From Niastella vici (GTDB taxonomy: Bacteria; Bacteroidota; Bacteroidia; Chitinophagales; Chitinophagaceae): a stretch of DNA of 64,000 nucleotides. The DNA lies in the NCBI RefSeq assembly GCF_002077945.1, contig NZ_LVYD01000054.1, positions 62,001 to 126,000 on the forward strand. The letters run 5' to 3'. Under the pieces are notes generated by a model. The model was given only the letters and a program-made list of their open reading frames with translations. It was not told the origin of the DNA and did no database searches. Below, piece by piece: positions 9,601-17,652 of the stretch; the first letter of the stretch is position 1, and every line of letters begins with the position of its first letter. The position numbers and the translations under genes were made by a program.

Positions 9601-9889
9601 TGCACTGTGGCCCCGCCTGAGCACCTATGAAATTCCCAATAACCAGCAAACAAGTACCTGGTGGCTGCGCAATGGTGATTTTATACGGCTTAAATCGGTG
9701 GAAGCAGGTTATACCATTCCCAAAAAATGGAGCAACCGCATCTTTATGAACAGTGCGCGCATTTACTTCAGCGGACTGAACCTGTTCACCTTCAGCAAAT
9801 TCAAATTGTGGGACCCCGAACTGGCCGGCAACGGTTTCGCCTACCCGGTTCAAAAAATATATAACCTCGGGTTGAAATTCGAATTCTAA
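6647..9889 (+). CDS. SusC/RagA-family TonB-linked outer membrane receptor
   Basis: An outer-membrane beta-barrel that imports oligosaccharides using TonB energy, working with the SusD protein encoded 47 bp downstream. About 1080 aa: signal peptide ending near SLHSFAQ, a carboxypeptidase-D-like domain (GFVLDSVNHQPINGVSVVI) in the first 100 residues, a plug domain (AVVVTAFGRKERREAVVGSV, then NSPLILVDNIE and AAALYGARGANGVILVTTK) and a long barrel ending in an aromatic residue (LGLKFEF). There is no STN domain, so it is not a sigma/anti-sigma transducer. I start at the ATG at 6647 (MNIRIACL) because the earlier ATG at 6605 adds 14 residues unlike a signal peptide. Confidence 0.96.
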   Translation: MNIRIACLHSWKRSFHRLPPPLLIVIVVNFLSLHSFAQTAGPLTGFVLDSVNHQPINGVSVVIKGSRQGTSTDKKGAFALDISGNQALLEFSYVGYRTRELIVQKGKTVTVNLAPMIDTFGAVVVTAFGRKERREAVVGSVTSIQPGELKIPASNLTNALAGKVAGVIAFQRSGQPGLDNSSFFIRGVTTLGYSNSPLILVDNIELTASDLARLQVDDIASFSILKDASAAALYGARGANGVILVTTKEGKAGKAKVELRVESAISEPTKNIELADPITYMRTYNEALTTRDPLATPFYSPNKIIGTQKTLAGEGGIYPYIYPATDWMKATFKENTRTYRANFSVSGGNNLAKYYVAGSYSRDNGILQVNPVNNFNSGMKFENYQLRANTSIKATSTTEVGVRLWGNFNEYLGPISNQGGTFATDLYSQVLHSNPVAFPAFFQPDSANRNTKHILFGNAIDQTGNLQANPYASLMYGYKSFSESRMSAQFEVNQNLKFITPGLTFFGMFSTNRYSYFDVSRNYAPFYYNVQSYDEKTGEYKLSWLNSQPGSAREYLSYNEGPKYQNSYVYMLGRIDYSRLFGKHNAGASLVGTRQQTLSGNAGSLQASLPNRNLGVSGRASYSYDNKYFVEFNFGYNGSEKFSPEHRFGFFPTVGAGWVVSNEKFWAGNLANLITRLKLRGSYGLVGNDAIGDPNSQRFFYLSNVAPDAGNSASFGTNNSVTMRGTTIYAYPNPDVTWETSRKTNLAAEITLFKKLNIVAEVYREKRYNILIQRGYIPVTVGIETTAQNNLRSNLGKASSEGIDLNINYRQDFSNSLWASVLGNLTITRNKVTHLEEPEYHNSWSFHTGQMINQPFGYIAERLFVDDKEARNSPAQIFGNYLPMGGDIKYRDINKDGVINQDDQVPIGLPSTPQIIYGFGFSVGYKNFDISAFFQGSARSTFFIDPTARTDFYNNIFGTAPFANNAQILKAYANDHWSAENQNLYALWPRLSTYEIPNNQQTSTWWLRNGDFIRLKSVEAGYTIPKKWSNRIFMNSARIYFSGLNLFTFSKFKLWDPELAGNGFAYPVQKIYNLGLKFEF

Positions 9890-9936
9890 CCACGATCAAT
9901 TGCCAGCAATTATTTGAACGAACTAAATAAAAGGAC

Positions 9937-11850
9937 ATGAAGACCTTCTTAAATATATTACTGACGGGTTGCATAGTAGCGGTTATGCCGGGTTGTAAAA
10001 AATACCTCGATGTAACCCCCGACAATGTAGCTACGCTTGAAAGCTCATTCAGCAACGCCAATGAAGCGCAGGCTTACCTGTTTGGTTGTTATTCCAATTT
10101 GCAGAACCTGGCCGATGTTCGACGCAACGCAGGCTTTACGGCTTCGGGCGAGATCTTATTCCCGATCAATATGCAGGACCAAACCACACTCGGCGGCGCA
10201 GGTGGCGATGGCGGCTTCAACCTCATGCGTGGGTTGCAGAACAGCCTCAATCCCCTGCACAATTACTGGGATGGTTACAATATGGGCCTTCGCTTTTGGG
10301 AAACTATTCGCCAGTGCAATATTTTCCTTGAAAATATCAACATACCGCAGGATGTAGAGCCTTTTACCAAAAAACGCTGGGTAGCCGAAGCCAAATTCCT
10401 GAAAGCCTATTACCATTACTGGTTGCTGCGCATGTATGGTCCTATTCCCATCGAGGATAAATCTATACCCATTAACGCCAGTTCGCAGGAAGTGCGTCAA
10501 AAGCAACAAACGCTTGATTCCTGTTTCAACTATGTGGTTAAAACGCTCGATGAAGCCATGGTTGATCTGCCGCCAGCCATACAAAATGCAGCCGCCGAGG
10601 CTGGCCGTATTACCCAAACGATCGCCCTTGCAGTAAAGGCAGAAGTGCTCACCACGCAGGCCAGTCCGCTGTTCAATGGCAACCCCGATTATGTTTCGTT
10701 CAAGGGTAAAGATGGCGAAAGTTTATTTCCTGCAGCAGCCGATCCTTCAAAATGGCAACGTGCCGCCGATGCATGCAAGGCAGCCATCGATGCAGCAGTG
10801 GCAATTGGCGCCAAACCTTACGAATTGCGCATACAGGGAAATATTGTGAGCATGAGCGACAAAACCAAACAATTGCTTACCCTGCAGGGCGCCTTTGTAG
10901 ATGGATGGAACCCCGAACAGGTATGGACGTTGAACCCGAATTTTGGCTGGCAGTATATGGCCATGCCCCGCGTAACGGCCGATGCAGCCTCGAATGTATT
11001 TGCCGTTTACTCCAACTTCTCTGTGCCGGTTTCAGAATCAGAAATATTTTACAGCAACAACGGCGTGCCCATCAATGAAGATAAAAACTGGGATTACACC
11101 AATCGTTATAAGCTGATGAATGGCGACACCGCACACCGTTATTATATCAGACAGGATTATACGACTGCCAAAGGGAACTTCTACCGCGAGCCGCGTTATT
11201 ATTCCAGCGTTGCCTTTGATGGCGCCAACTGGTTCGGTTCAGGCCTTACCGATGACCGCAACCCCAACTATGTGAATGCCGTGAATGGCTATGCTTCACC
11301 GCCCGACCGTACCCGGTATAATGCCACCGGTTACTGGGCCAAAAAGCTGTGTCATTACCAATCGGTTCCCGGGCAGAACACGGTATGGCAAACCTATCCC
11401 TGGGTATTCATCAGGTTGTCGGGTTTGTGGTTGTTGTATGCAGAATGTTTGAACGAAGTGAATGGCCCTTCTGCAGAAGTATATAGCTGGATAGATAAAG
11501 TAAGAACAAAAGCGGGATTGCCCGGTGTGCTGACGTCGTGGTCGCAATATTCGCGCAACCCGGGCAAGCCAACCACAAAAGACGGCCTGCGCCAGATCAT
11601 TCACCAGGAAAGAAGGATTGAATTAGCTTTTGAAGGACAGGCCGGCTGGGACCTCCGCCGCTGGAAAGAATTGCAATCTGTACTGGCTACTCCTTTCCAG
11701 GGCTGGACCGTTTTCAACCGCACCGTATCGGGCTATTACCAATTGAGCACGGTATACCAGCCTTCATTCGGCTTGCGCGATTACCTGTTCCCCATTCAGG
11801 AATACGACCTGCTCACCAACCCCAATCTTGTTCAAACACCCTATTGGTAA
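9937..11850 (+). CDS. SusD/RagB-family nutrient-binding lipoprotein
   Basis: A surface lipoprotein that forms the lid of the SusC channel and binds the glycan. The 637-aa protein has a lipoprotein signal with lipobox VMPGC (lipidated Cys20), a SusD-like N-terminal TPR region (KKYLDVTPDN, then an EAQAYLFGCYSNLQ helix) and the C-terminal RagB/SusD domain with the conserved end block ERRIELAFEGQAGWDLRRWK and a terminal LFPIQEYDLLTNPNLVQ. It lies between susC and two lipoprotein genes in one apparent operon. Confidence 0.96.
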   Translation: MKTFLNILLTGCIVAVMPGCKKYLDVTPDNVATLESSFSNANEAQAYLFGCYSNLQNLADVRRNAGFTASGEILFPINMQDQTTLGGAGGDGGFNLMRGLQNSLNPLHNYWDGYNMGLRFWETIRQCNIFLENINIPQDVEPFTKKRWVAEAKFLKAYYHYWLLRMYGPIPIEDKSIPINASSQEVRQKQQTLDSCFNYVVKTLDEAMVDLPPAIQNAAAEAGRITQTIALAVKAEVLTTQASPLFNGNPDYVSFKGKDGESLFPAAADPSKWQRAADACKAAIDAAVAIGAKPYELRIQGNIVSMSDKTKQLLTLQGAFVDGWNPEQVWTLNPNFGWQYMAMPRVTADAASNVFAVYSNFSVPVSESEIFYSNNGVPINEDKNWDYTNRYKLMNGDTAHRYYIRQDYTTAKGNFYREPRYYSSVAFDGANWFGSGLTDDRNPNYVNAVNGYASPPDRTRYNATGYWAKKLCHYQSVPGQNTVWQTYPWVFIRLSGLWLLYAECLNEVNGPSAEVYSWIDKVRTKAGLPGVLTSWSQYSRNPGKPTTKDGLRQIIHQERRIELAFEGQAGWDLRRWKELQSVLATPFQGWTVFNRTVSGYYQLSTVYQPSFGLRDYLFPIQEYDLLTNPNLVQTPYW

Positions 11851-11874
11851 ACCATATCACGAATTGCTTAAAAT

Positions 11875-13140
11875 ATGATCATGACAAATCAATATAAAAA
11901 ACTGGTACGGCCCCTGCTACAGGTAGCGATAACAGTGGTATTTTTTGCCTGCAGCAAGATCGACGATTATAAAGGCGTTGTTTCCAACGATACAACAAAA
12001 CCCGACCCGGTAAGCAACGTACAAATAAAGAACGGGCCCGGTTCTGCCATTCTCACCTATGCCCTGCCCAAATCGGATAACATCCTGTATGTACAGGCTA
12101 CTTATTTGATCAATGATAAAGTGAGCCGGCAAACCAAGTCCTCGTTTTATTCGGATACCATCAATGTAAGCGGTTTTGCAAAAAGCCAGGATTATAAAGT
12201 GTTGCTCTATACAGTAAGCAGGGCCAACGTGCAAAGTGATCCGGTTGAGGTCACCGTGCATCCCGATACCCCGCCTTACATCCAGGCTTTTAATACCATA
12301 AAAACAAAAGCCGATTTCGGCGGCATTAATATTAATGTACTGAACAGCTTTAAAGGCGACCTCGGCATCATCGCAATTAACAATAACCCGGTGACCAAAC
12401 AATTTGAGATCGTCAATCAGAATTATACCAACAAGGATTCCATCAATTACAGCCTGCGCGGGTATGATACCATCCCTGTAAAATTTGGTTTTTACGTTAC
12501 CGACCCGTGGGGAAATATCTCTGATACCTTTTTCACAACCGTGAAGCCGATCTACGAATTGCAACAGGATAAATCAAAGTTCAGCCGGTACGTGTTGCCT
12601 ACTGATGCCAAAACCGGTTTTGGCTGGGAGATAGAATACCTGTGGAACGGCAATACAGGATCACCGGGTTATCATACCGAACAACCGATACAGCCACTGG
12701 TATGGCCAGCCGTGATCACCTTCGACATGGGCAAGGCAGCCAAGCTGAGCCGGTATACGATCTGGGACCGCGGCATCGATGGAAGCGGCAACTGGCTGTG
12801 GCAGGCTGGTGCGCCAACCAGTTGGACATTCTGGGGCCGGTTATCTGCACCGGTTGATGAAACCATGCCTACCGGCGCCAACGTTCCTGCAGTTGGACAG
12901 GCATCACCCAATGGATGGATCAACCTGGGTACTTTCCATTTGCCGGCAAAACCGTCAGGATTGCCCAATCCTCAATACACCAATGCAGACCTTGATTTCT
13001 GGAACGCAGGATTCTCGTTCAACTTCAACCTGGACCTGCCAAAAGTGAGGTACCTCCGCTTCCAGTGCCTCGAGAATGCATCCCTGACAAACAATTTTTT
13101 CAATATTACTGAACTGACATTCTGGGGCGATCCCCGGTAA
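11875..13140 (+). CDS. Surface lipoprotein with DUF4959 / DUF5000-like domains
   Basis: Probably a surface glycan-binding protein of the PUL. The 421-aa protein carries a lipoprotein signal (FFACSK, Cys26 from the first ATG). It is followed by a fibronectin-III-like DUF4959-type domain at about 40-130 (PDPVSNVQIKNGPGSAILTY), a middle DUF5126-like domain, and a C-terminal discoidin/F5-8-like jelly roll at about 245-420 (WPAVITFDMGKAAKLSRYTI, LPKVRYLRFQCLEN, NFFNITELTFWG). The same domain set occurs in lipoproteins that follow susD in other Bacteroidetes PULs. It starts 24 bp after susD, and two in-frame ATGs (11875, 11881) are possible. The carbohydrate ligand is not known from sequence. Confidence 0.85.
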   Translation: MIMTNQYKKLVRPLLQVAITVVFFACSKIDDYKGVVSNDTTKPDPVSNVQIKNGPGSAILTYALPKSDNILYVQATYLINDKVSRQTKSSFYSDTINVSGFAKSQDYKVLLYTVSRANVQSDPVEVTVHPDTPPYIQAFNTIKTKADFGGININVLNSFKGDLGIIAINNNPVTKQFEIVNQNYTNKDSINYSLRGYDTIPVKFGFYVTDPWGNISDTFFTTVKPIYELQQDKSKFSRYVLPTDAKTGFGWEIEYLWNGNTGSPGYHTEQPIQPLVWPAVITFDMGKAAKLSRYTIWDRGIDGSGNWLWQAGAPTSWTFWGRLSAPVDETMPTGANVPAVGQASPNGWINLGTFHLPAKPSGLPNPQYTNADLDFWNAGFSFNFNLDLPKVRYLRFQCLENASLTNNFFNITELTFWGDPR

Positions 13141-13157
13141 CCCATAAACGAGCTCAT

Positions 13158-14387
13158 ATGACCAAACATCATTCATCACTTATTTGGATAACAGCCCTGG
13201 TTGGCGTATTGGCTTCCTGTTCGCGGAAAGCCGATCAGTTCAAAGACTTCCTCAATAACCAGGAGATCAAATATCCCGGCGCCATTACCAAAACGTTCAC
13301 CCGCTCAGGTAACCTTCGTTTGGGTGTAGGCTGGTCGCCAAGTCCCGATCCATCGGTAACAAAATATAAAGTATACTGGAACAATTATGCAGATTCTACC
13401 GAAGTAACGGCGGTAACACATAGTCCTTCCGATACGCTGTTCACCATCATAAAGCCCCTGCAGGAGTATACGTATTCATTCTTTGTATATTCTTATGATG
13501 AAAAGGGCAACCGTTCTATTCCAACAGAAATACAAAATGCCCGGGTATACGGCCAAACCTACCGGCAAAGCCTCATGAACCGGCCCATCGATCTTACCGA
13601 TCCGTATAAATTGCTGAACGACGCCGGTAATCAGCTCGAGCTGCATTTCCTGACGCCCGATTCAACCAACACAATAACCTATGTACGGTATACCAATACT
13701 TCGAACGTACAGAAACAAGTGTCATTGCTGCCTGCGCAAAATACCCTCACGCTGACTGATTTTAAATACGGCACCAAAGTAGCGTACCAGTCGAATTATA
13801 CACCCGGCAGCACTGCGCTCGATACCTTCTCCACCACTATCGTTGATACCTTTCCGAAAATTGAGTTCGGGATCGTAAAATGTAACAAAGCGCTTTTTCA
13901 GATAGTGAATATGCCCTATGATGTACAACCCTACATGAGCGGGACTGAGGTTTCCAAATTGTGGGATGGTTCTGTTGGCCCGCAAGGCTGGCCGAACGTG
14001 TGGCACTCGGATGGGAACAGTGCATTACCGCATCATTTCACCTTCGATATGGGTGTGGCCTACGACAGTTTGAGGACCATGGAAGTAACCGGCCGTAACT
14101 GTTGCCACAACCCGGTTGACTATGAAGTATGGGGTATTGCCGATATCACCAATGCAGCTACTACCGTACCAGGCAATGACCCCAACTGGAAAACCAATGC
14201 ACTGGCCAAAGGTTGGATACTGCTGAAAGACGTAAGCCGTTCAGATGATGGCACAGGCCCCTACACGATCGATTTCGGAACCAATACCCCAACCATCCGC
14301 TACATTCGCATCAGGGTAAAAAGAGTATGGAGTGGTGATAACTATTACAGCAACATGAGCGAACTAACGCCGGCCTTTAAAAAGTAA
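13158..14387 (+). CDS. Surface lipoprotein, DUF4998-like with discoidin-like C-terminus
   Basis: A second likely surface glycan-binding lipoprotein, 409 aa. It has lipobox LASC with Cys21, a DUF4998-like N-terminal fibronectin-type domain (ISO-like run LRLGVGWSPSPDPSVTKYKV, then YTYSFFVYSYDEKGNRSIPT), a middle beta domain and a C-terminal jelly roll (HHFTFDMGVAYDSLRTMEV, PTIRYIRIRVKR, YYSNMSELTP) like that of the preceding gene. The gap to that gene is 17 bp and to the GH95 gene 12 bp, so all five plus-strand PUL genes look like one operon. Its similarity in layout to the previous lipoprotein suggests both bind the same glycan, perhaps at different sites. Confidence 0.82.
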   Translation: MTKHHSSLIWITALVGVLASCSRKADQFKDFLNNQEIKYPGAITKTFTRSGNLRLGVGWSPSPDPSVTKYKVYWNNYADSTEVTAVTHSPSDTLFTIIKPLQEYTYSFFVYSYDEKGNRSIPTEIQNARVYGQTYRQSLMNRPIDLTDPYKLLNDAGNQLELHFLTPDSTNTITYVRYTNTSNVQKQVSLLPAQNTLTLTDFKYGTKVAYQSNYTPGSTALDTFSTTIVDTFPKIEFGIVKCNKALFQIVNMPYDVQPYMSGTEVSKLWDGSVGPQGWPNVWHSDGNSALPHHFTFDMGVAYDSLRTMEVTGRNCCHNPVDYEVWGIADITNAATTVPGNDPNWKTNALAKGWILLKDVSRSDDGTGPYTIDFGTNTPTIRYIRIRVKRVWSGDNYYSNMSELTPAFKK

Positions 14388-14399
14388 TAACACAGTAGT

Positions 14400-16721
14400 A
14401 TGAAAATAACAACCAGCATGTATTTGCTGTTTTTTCCCTTAGCAGTTTTTGCACAAAACCGTCCTCTTGAAATCTACTTTGATAAACCTGCAGCTCAGTG
14501 GGAAGAGACCCTTCCCCTGGGCAATGGCAGGCTGGGTATGACACCCGATGGTGGCGTGGAGAAAGAAAAAGTGGTATTGAATGACATCACGCTGTGGTCG
14601 GGCAGTGCGCAGGATGCCAATAATTACCAGGCCTACAAACAACTTCCGGAAATAAGAAGATTGCTGGCAGTTGGAAAAAATGAAGAGGCGCAACAACTGA
14701 TCGATAAAAATTTCGTGTGTCTTGGCCCCGGTTCGGGTGGCGGTCAGTGGGGCTGCTTTCAAATGCTGGCCGACCTCAATATCAGTTACCGGTATAACGA
14801 TGGCGCGGCTTATACGGAATACCGTCGCCGGCTTTCGCTCGACAGCGCCCTGGCCACTACCACGTTGTATATAAATGGCGTTACTTACACGCGCGAGTAC
14901 TTTACCAGTTTTGGCGATGATGTGGATGTGATACGGTTGAGCGCCAGCAAAAAAGGATCGATCAATTTTTCCGTTGGCATCAGCCGTTCTGAAAAAGGCG
15001 AGTCTGCGGTTGTCGGTCAGACAATTCAGTTAGCCGGACAGCTCGACAATGGAAAGGATGGCAAAGGCATGCAATACCTGACGCAGGTTCAGCTCATTAA
15101 CACCGGCGGTAAACAAACAGTGAATGGGAAAGAACTGGTGGTGGAAGGCGCTGATGAAGCCCTGATCTATATTTCCACCGCCACGGATCTTCGCAACAGC
15201 AATTACAGGAACACGGTGGCTAAGAATATGCAGGCTGCCCTTCAAAAAAAGTATGCAACACAAAAGCAATTACACATTCAAAATTTCAGGAAGCTGTTCA
15301 GTCGCGTGAGCGTTGACCTGGGCGCCGGCCCGGCTGAAAACCAGACTACCGACAAACGGCTCGCCGCCTTTTATCAGCATCCTGAACAGGACAGATCATT
15401 GCCGGCACTTTTTTTACAATTTGGAAGATACCTGACCATCAGTAGTACCCGTGTTGGCCTGTTGCCACCCAACCTGCAGGGACTTTGGGCCAACCAGGTA
15501 CACACGCCCTGGAACGGCGATTACCACCTCGATGTGAATGTGCAAATGAATCACTGGCCGGTTGAGGAGTCGAACCTTTCGGAGTTGAACCTGCCACTGA
15601 CAGAACTGGTGCGCGGACTGGTAAAACCTGGAGAGCGCACTGCCAAAGCCTATTACAATGCCGATGGCTGGGTAGCCCATGTGATCACCAATGTATGGGG
15701 TTTTACCGAACCGGGCGAAAGCGCTTCGTGGGGCGTTACCAAAGCGGGCTCGGGCTGGCTATGCAATAACCTGTGGGAACATTATGCTTATTCAGATGAC
15801 ATCAATTACCTGAAAAGCATTTATCCTATCCTCAAAGGTTCAGCGCTTTTTTACAAGAGCATCCTGGTAAAGGATGAACAAACCGGCTGGCTGGTCACCG
15901 CGCCTTCTTCTTCCCCTGAAAACTGGTTCGAATTGCCGAACGGGAAGCATGCCAGCATTTGTGTAGGCGCCACGATCGATAACCAGATCATTCGCGAGCT
16001 GTTCAACAATGTTATTACAGCTGCACAAAAACTGGGGCACGACAAAGCGCTTGTGGCAACCTTACAGGCGATGATAAAACAATTGCCACCGGCCGGTATA
16101 ATAGCGCCCGATGGCCGCATACAGGAATGGTTGCGTGATTATAAAGAAACAGAACCCCAGCATCGTCATATTTCTCATTTATATGGATTGTACCCCGCCA
16201 ACCTCATCACGGCCAATGGCACGCCCGGGCTGGCCGCTGCCGCCAAAAAAACACTGGAAGTACGCGGCGATGATGGCCCCAGTTGGTCAATCGCATACAA
16301 ACAATTATTCTGGGCACGCCTGCTCGATGGCAACCGTGCTTTTAAGTTATTGCGCGAACTGTTGAAGCCCACACTTCGTACCGACATCAACTATGGTGCA
16401 GGTGGCGGCGTTTATCCCAACCTGTTCTCTGCCGGACCGCCCTTTCAGATCGATGGCAATTTTGGCGCAACCGCCGCCATTATGGAAATGCTGCTGCAAA
16501 GCCATGCCGGGTATATTGAATTACTGCCCGCTATTCCCGATGGCTGGAAAGGAAGCGGGAAAGTGCATGGGCTGAAGGCCAGGGGAAATATTACTGTTGA
16601 TTTTGATTGGAAGGATGGCGTGGTTACTCATTACAAAGTTTCGTCGCCGGTTAAAAAACAGGTAACCCTTAAAGTGAACGGACAAATGAAAACAATAGCC
16701 CTTACCCCCACACACCGGTAG
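14400..16721 (+). CDS. GH95 family alpha-L-fucosidase / alpha-L-galactosidase
   Basis: An inverting exo-hydrolase expected to remove terminal alpha-L-fucose (or L-galactose) from the PUL's glycan, probably in the periplasm. The 773-aa protein has a signal peptide (cleavage near VFAQ), the N-terminal beta-sandwich (WEETLPLGNGRLG), an (alpha/alpha)6 barrel and a short C-terminal beta domain. Comparing with the bifidobacterial AfcA enzyme from memory, the general acid is Glu507 (in SSPENWF), the aspartate of the base relay is Asp685 (FQIDGNFG) and the base amide is Asn380. The residue two before it, normally Asn, is Asp378 here (YHLDVNVQMNHW). His376 is kept, which favours fucosidase over galactosidase activity. 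Its 3' end overlaps the convergent gene by 20 bp. Confidence 0.93.
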   Translation: MKITTSMYLLFFPLAVFAQNRPLEIYFDKPAAQWEETLPLGNGRLGMTPDGGVEKEKVVLNDITLWSGSAQDANNYQAYKQLPEIRRLLAVGKNEEAQQLIDKNFVCLGPGSGGGQWGCFQMLADLNISYRYNDGAAYTEYRRRLSLDSALATTTLYINGVTYTREYFTSFGDDVDVIRLSASKKGSINFSVGISRSEKGESAVVGQTIQLAGQLDNGKDGKGMQYLTQVQLINTGGKQTVNGKELVVEGADEALIYISTATDLRNSNYRNTVAKNMQAALQKKYATQKQLHIQNFRKLFSRVSVDLGAGPAENQTTDKRLAAFYQHPEQDRSLPALFLQFGRYLTISSTRVGLLPPNLQGLWANQVHTPWNGDYHLDVNVQMNHWPVEESNLSELNLPLTELVRGLVKPGERTAKAYYNADGWVAHVITNVWGFTEPGESASWGVTKAGSGWLCNNLWEHYAYSDDINYLKSIYPILKGSALFYKSILVKDEQTGWLVTAPSSSPENWFELPNGKHASICVGATIDNQIIRELFNNVITAAQKLGHDKALVATLQAMIKQLPPAGIIAPDGRIQEWLRDYKETEPQHRHISHLYGLYPANLITANGTPGLAAAAKKTLEVRGDDGPSWSIAYKQLFWARLLDGNRAFKLLRELLKPTLRTDINYGAGGGVYPNLFSAGPPFQIDGNFGATAAIMEMLLQSHAGYIELLPAIPDGWKGSGKVHGLKARGNITVDFDWKDGVVTHYKVSSPVKKQVTLKVNGQMKTIALTPTHR

Positions 16722-17538
16722 CTACAGCTTTGCGCACATATTCACTGAAATCGGTTGGCTTACGACCCAGGGCTTGTTGCACCCCATCTTTGATACTTTC
16801 ATTACGGCCATCGAGCACTTCAGTGAAAAGATAGGTAACCAGCCAGATAAAGTCTTTGGGTACACCATATTCAGCCAGCATGGCAGCATAGGCATCCATT
16901 GACACCTGTTCAAACCTGATATCTTTACCCGTGGCCTGTGCAATTTCCGCAATCGCATCTTTAAAGGTCAACAGGCGTGGACCAGTTACTTCATATATTT
17001 TATTGCTATGACCATCTTCGGTAAGCGCAGCCACTGCTACATCGGCAATATCATCGGCATCAACAAAAGGTTCGCCCACATTACCTACCGGAAGCGCCAC
17101 CTCGCCGGCCAGTACAGGTTCCAGAAAATGTCCTTCACTAAAGTTTTGACAGAACCAGCTGGCACGCACAATGGTAAAATCAACACCCGCATTCATCACT
17201 ATCTTTTCACATTGTTGCGCCTCTTCCTCGCCCCTGCCTGATAACAATGCCAGTTTTTGCACGCCTTTTTGTACAGCCAGGTCACAAAATGCTGCAATTA
17301 CTTTAACAGCACCCGGCACCGCCAGATCAGGATAATATGATATATATACACCGTTGATATTGTTAAGTACATTTTCCCAGGTTGCACTGTCATTCCAGTC
17401 GAATTTCGGATTACCGGAATAGGTAGCCCCCACTACAGGTATATTCTTATCAGTGAGTTTTTTATAGATGCGGCGGCCGGTTTTACCGTTTGAACCAATT
17501 ACAAGGATCCTGTTGTTGTTTGATGATGTGTTACTCAT
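16702..17538 (-). CDS. NmrA-type NAD(P)-binding protein
   Basis: An atypical short-chain dehydrogenase of the NmrA/ergot-alkaloid-dehydrogenase type, 278 aa. The N-terminal Rossmann motif is visible (ILVIGSNGKTGRRIYKKL, GxxGxxG variant), as is the loop KLALLSGRGEEEAQ and the family's TIVRASWFCQNFSEGHFL block. No Tyr-x3-Lys catalytic pair is evident, so it could be a reductase or a redox-sensing regulator. It is a paralogue-like relative of the gene at 19621-20490. A TAGTTTTG match to the -7 element lies 17 bp upstream of the ATG, but no good -33 element was found. Substrate unknown. Confidence 0.85.
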   Translation of the reverse strand: MSNTSSNNNRILVIGSNGKTGRRIYKKLTDKNIPVVGATYSGNPKFDWNDSATWENVLNNINGVYISYYPDLAVPGAVKVIAAFCDLAVQKGVQKLALLSGRGEEEAQQCEKIVMNAGVDFTIVRASWFCQNFSEGHFLEPVLAGEVALPVGNVGEPFVDADDIADVAVAALTEDGHSNKIYEVTGPRLLTFKDAIAEIAQATGKDIRFEQVSMDAYAAMLAEYGVPKDFIWLVTYLFTEVLDGRNESIKDGVQQALGRKPTDFSEYVRKAVATGVWG

Positions 17539-17625
17539 AGTTTTAAATTTTACTCAAAACTATTGGCCCCGCAACCGGGAAAATTGAACAAAATCGACAA
17601 AAGTGATTGTTGGCGGCGTTTGTTT

Positions 17626-17633
17626 TATATTTG
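17626..17633 (+). promoter_or_regulatory. Possible -7 promoter element TATATTTG
   Basis: An exact match to the Bacteroidetes TAnnTTTG -7 element, 20 bp upstream of the ATG at 17653. The nearest TTG upstream is only 16 bp away rather than the usual 19-21, so this is a weak call. Confidence 0.3.
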
Positions 17634-17652
17634 AGCTACAACCCCATGAAAC

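Noticed and set aside
226..16721. Sigma/FecR pair as regulator of the GH95 PUL
   Set aside because: The PUL's SusC has no STN domain, and cbpAM, a pseudogene and a hypothetical gene lie between.
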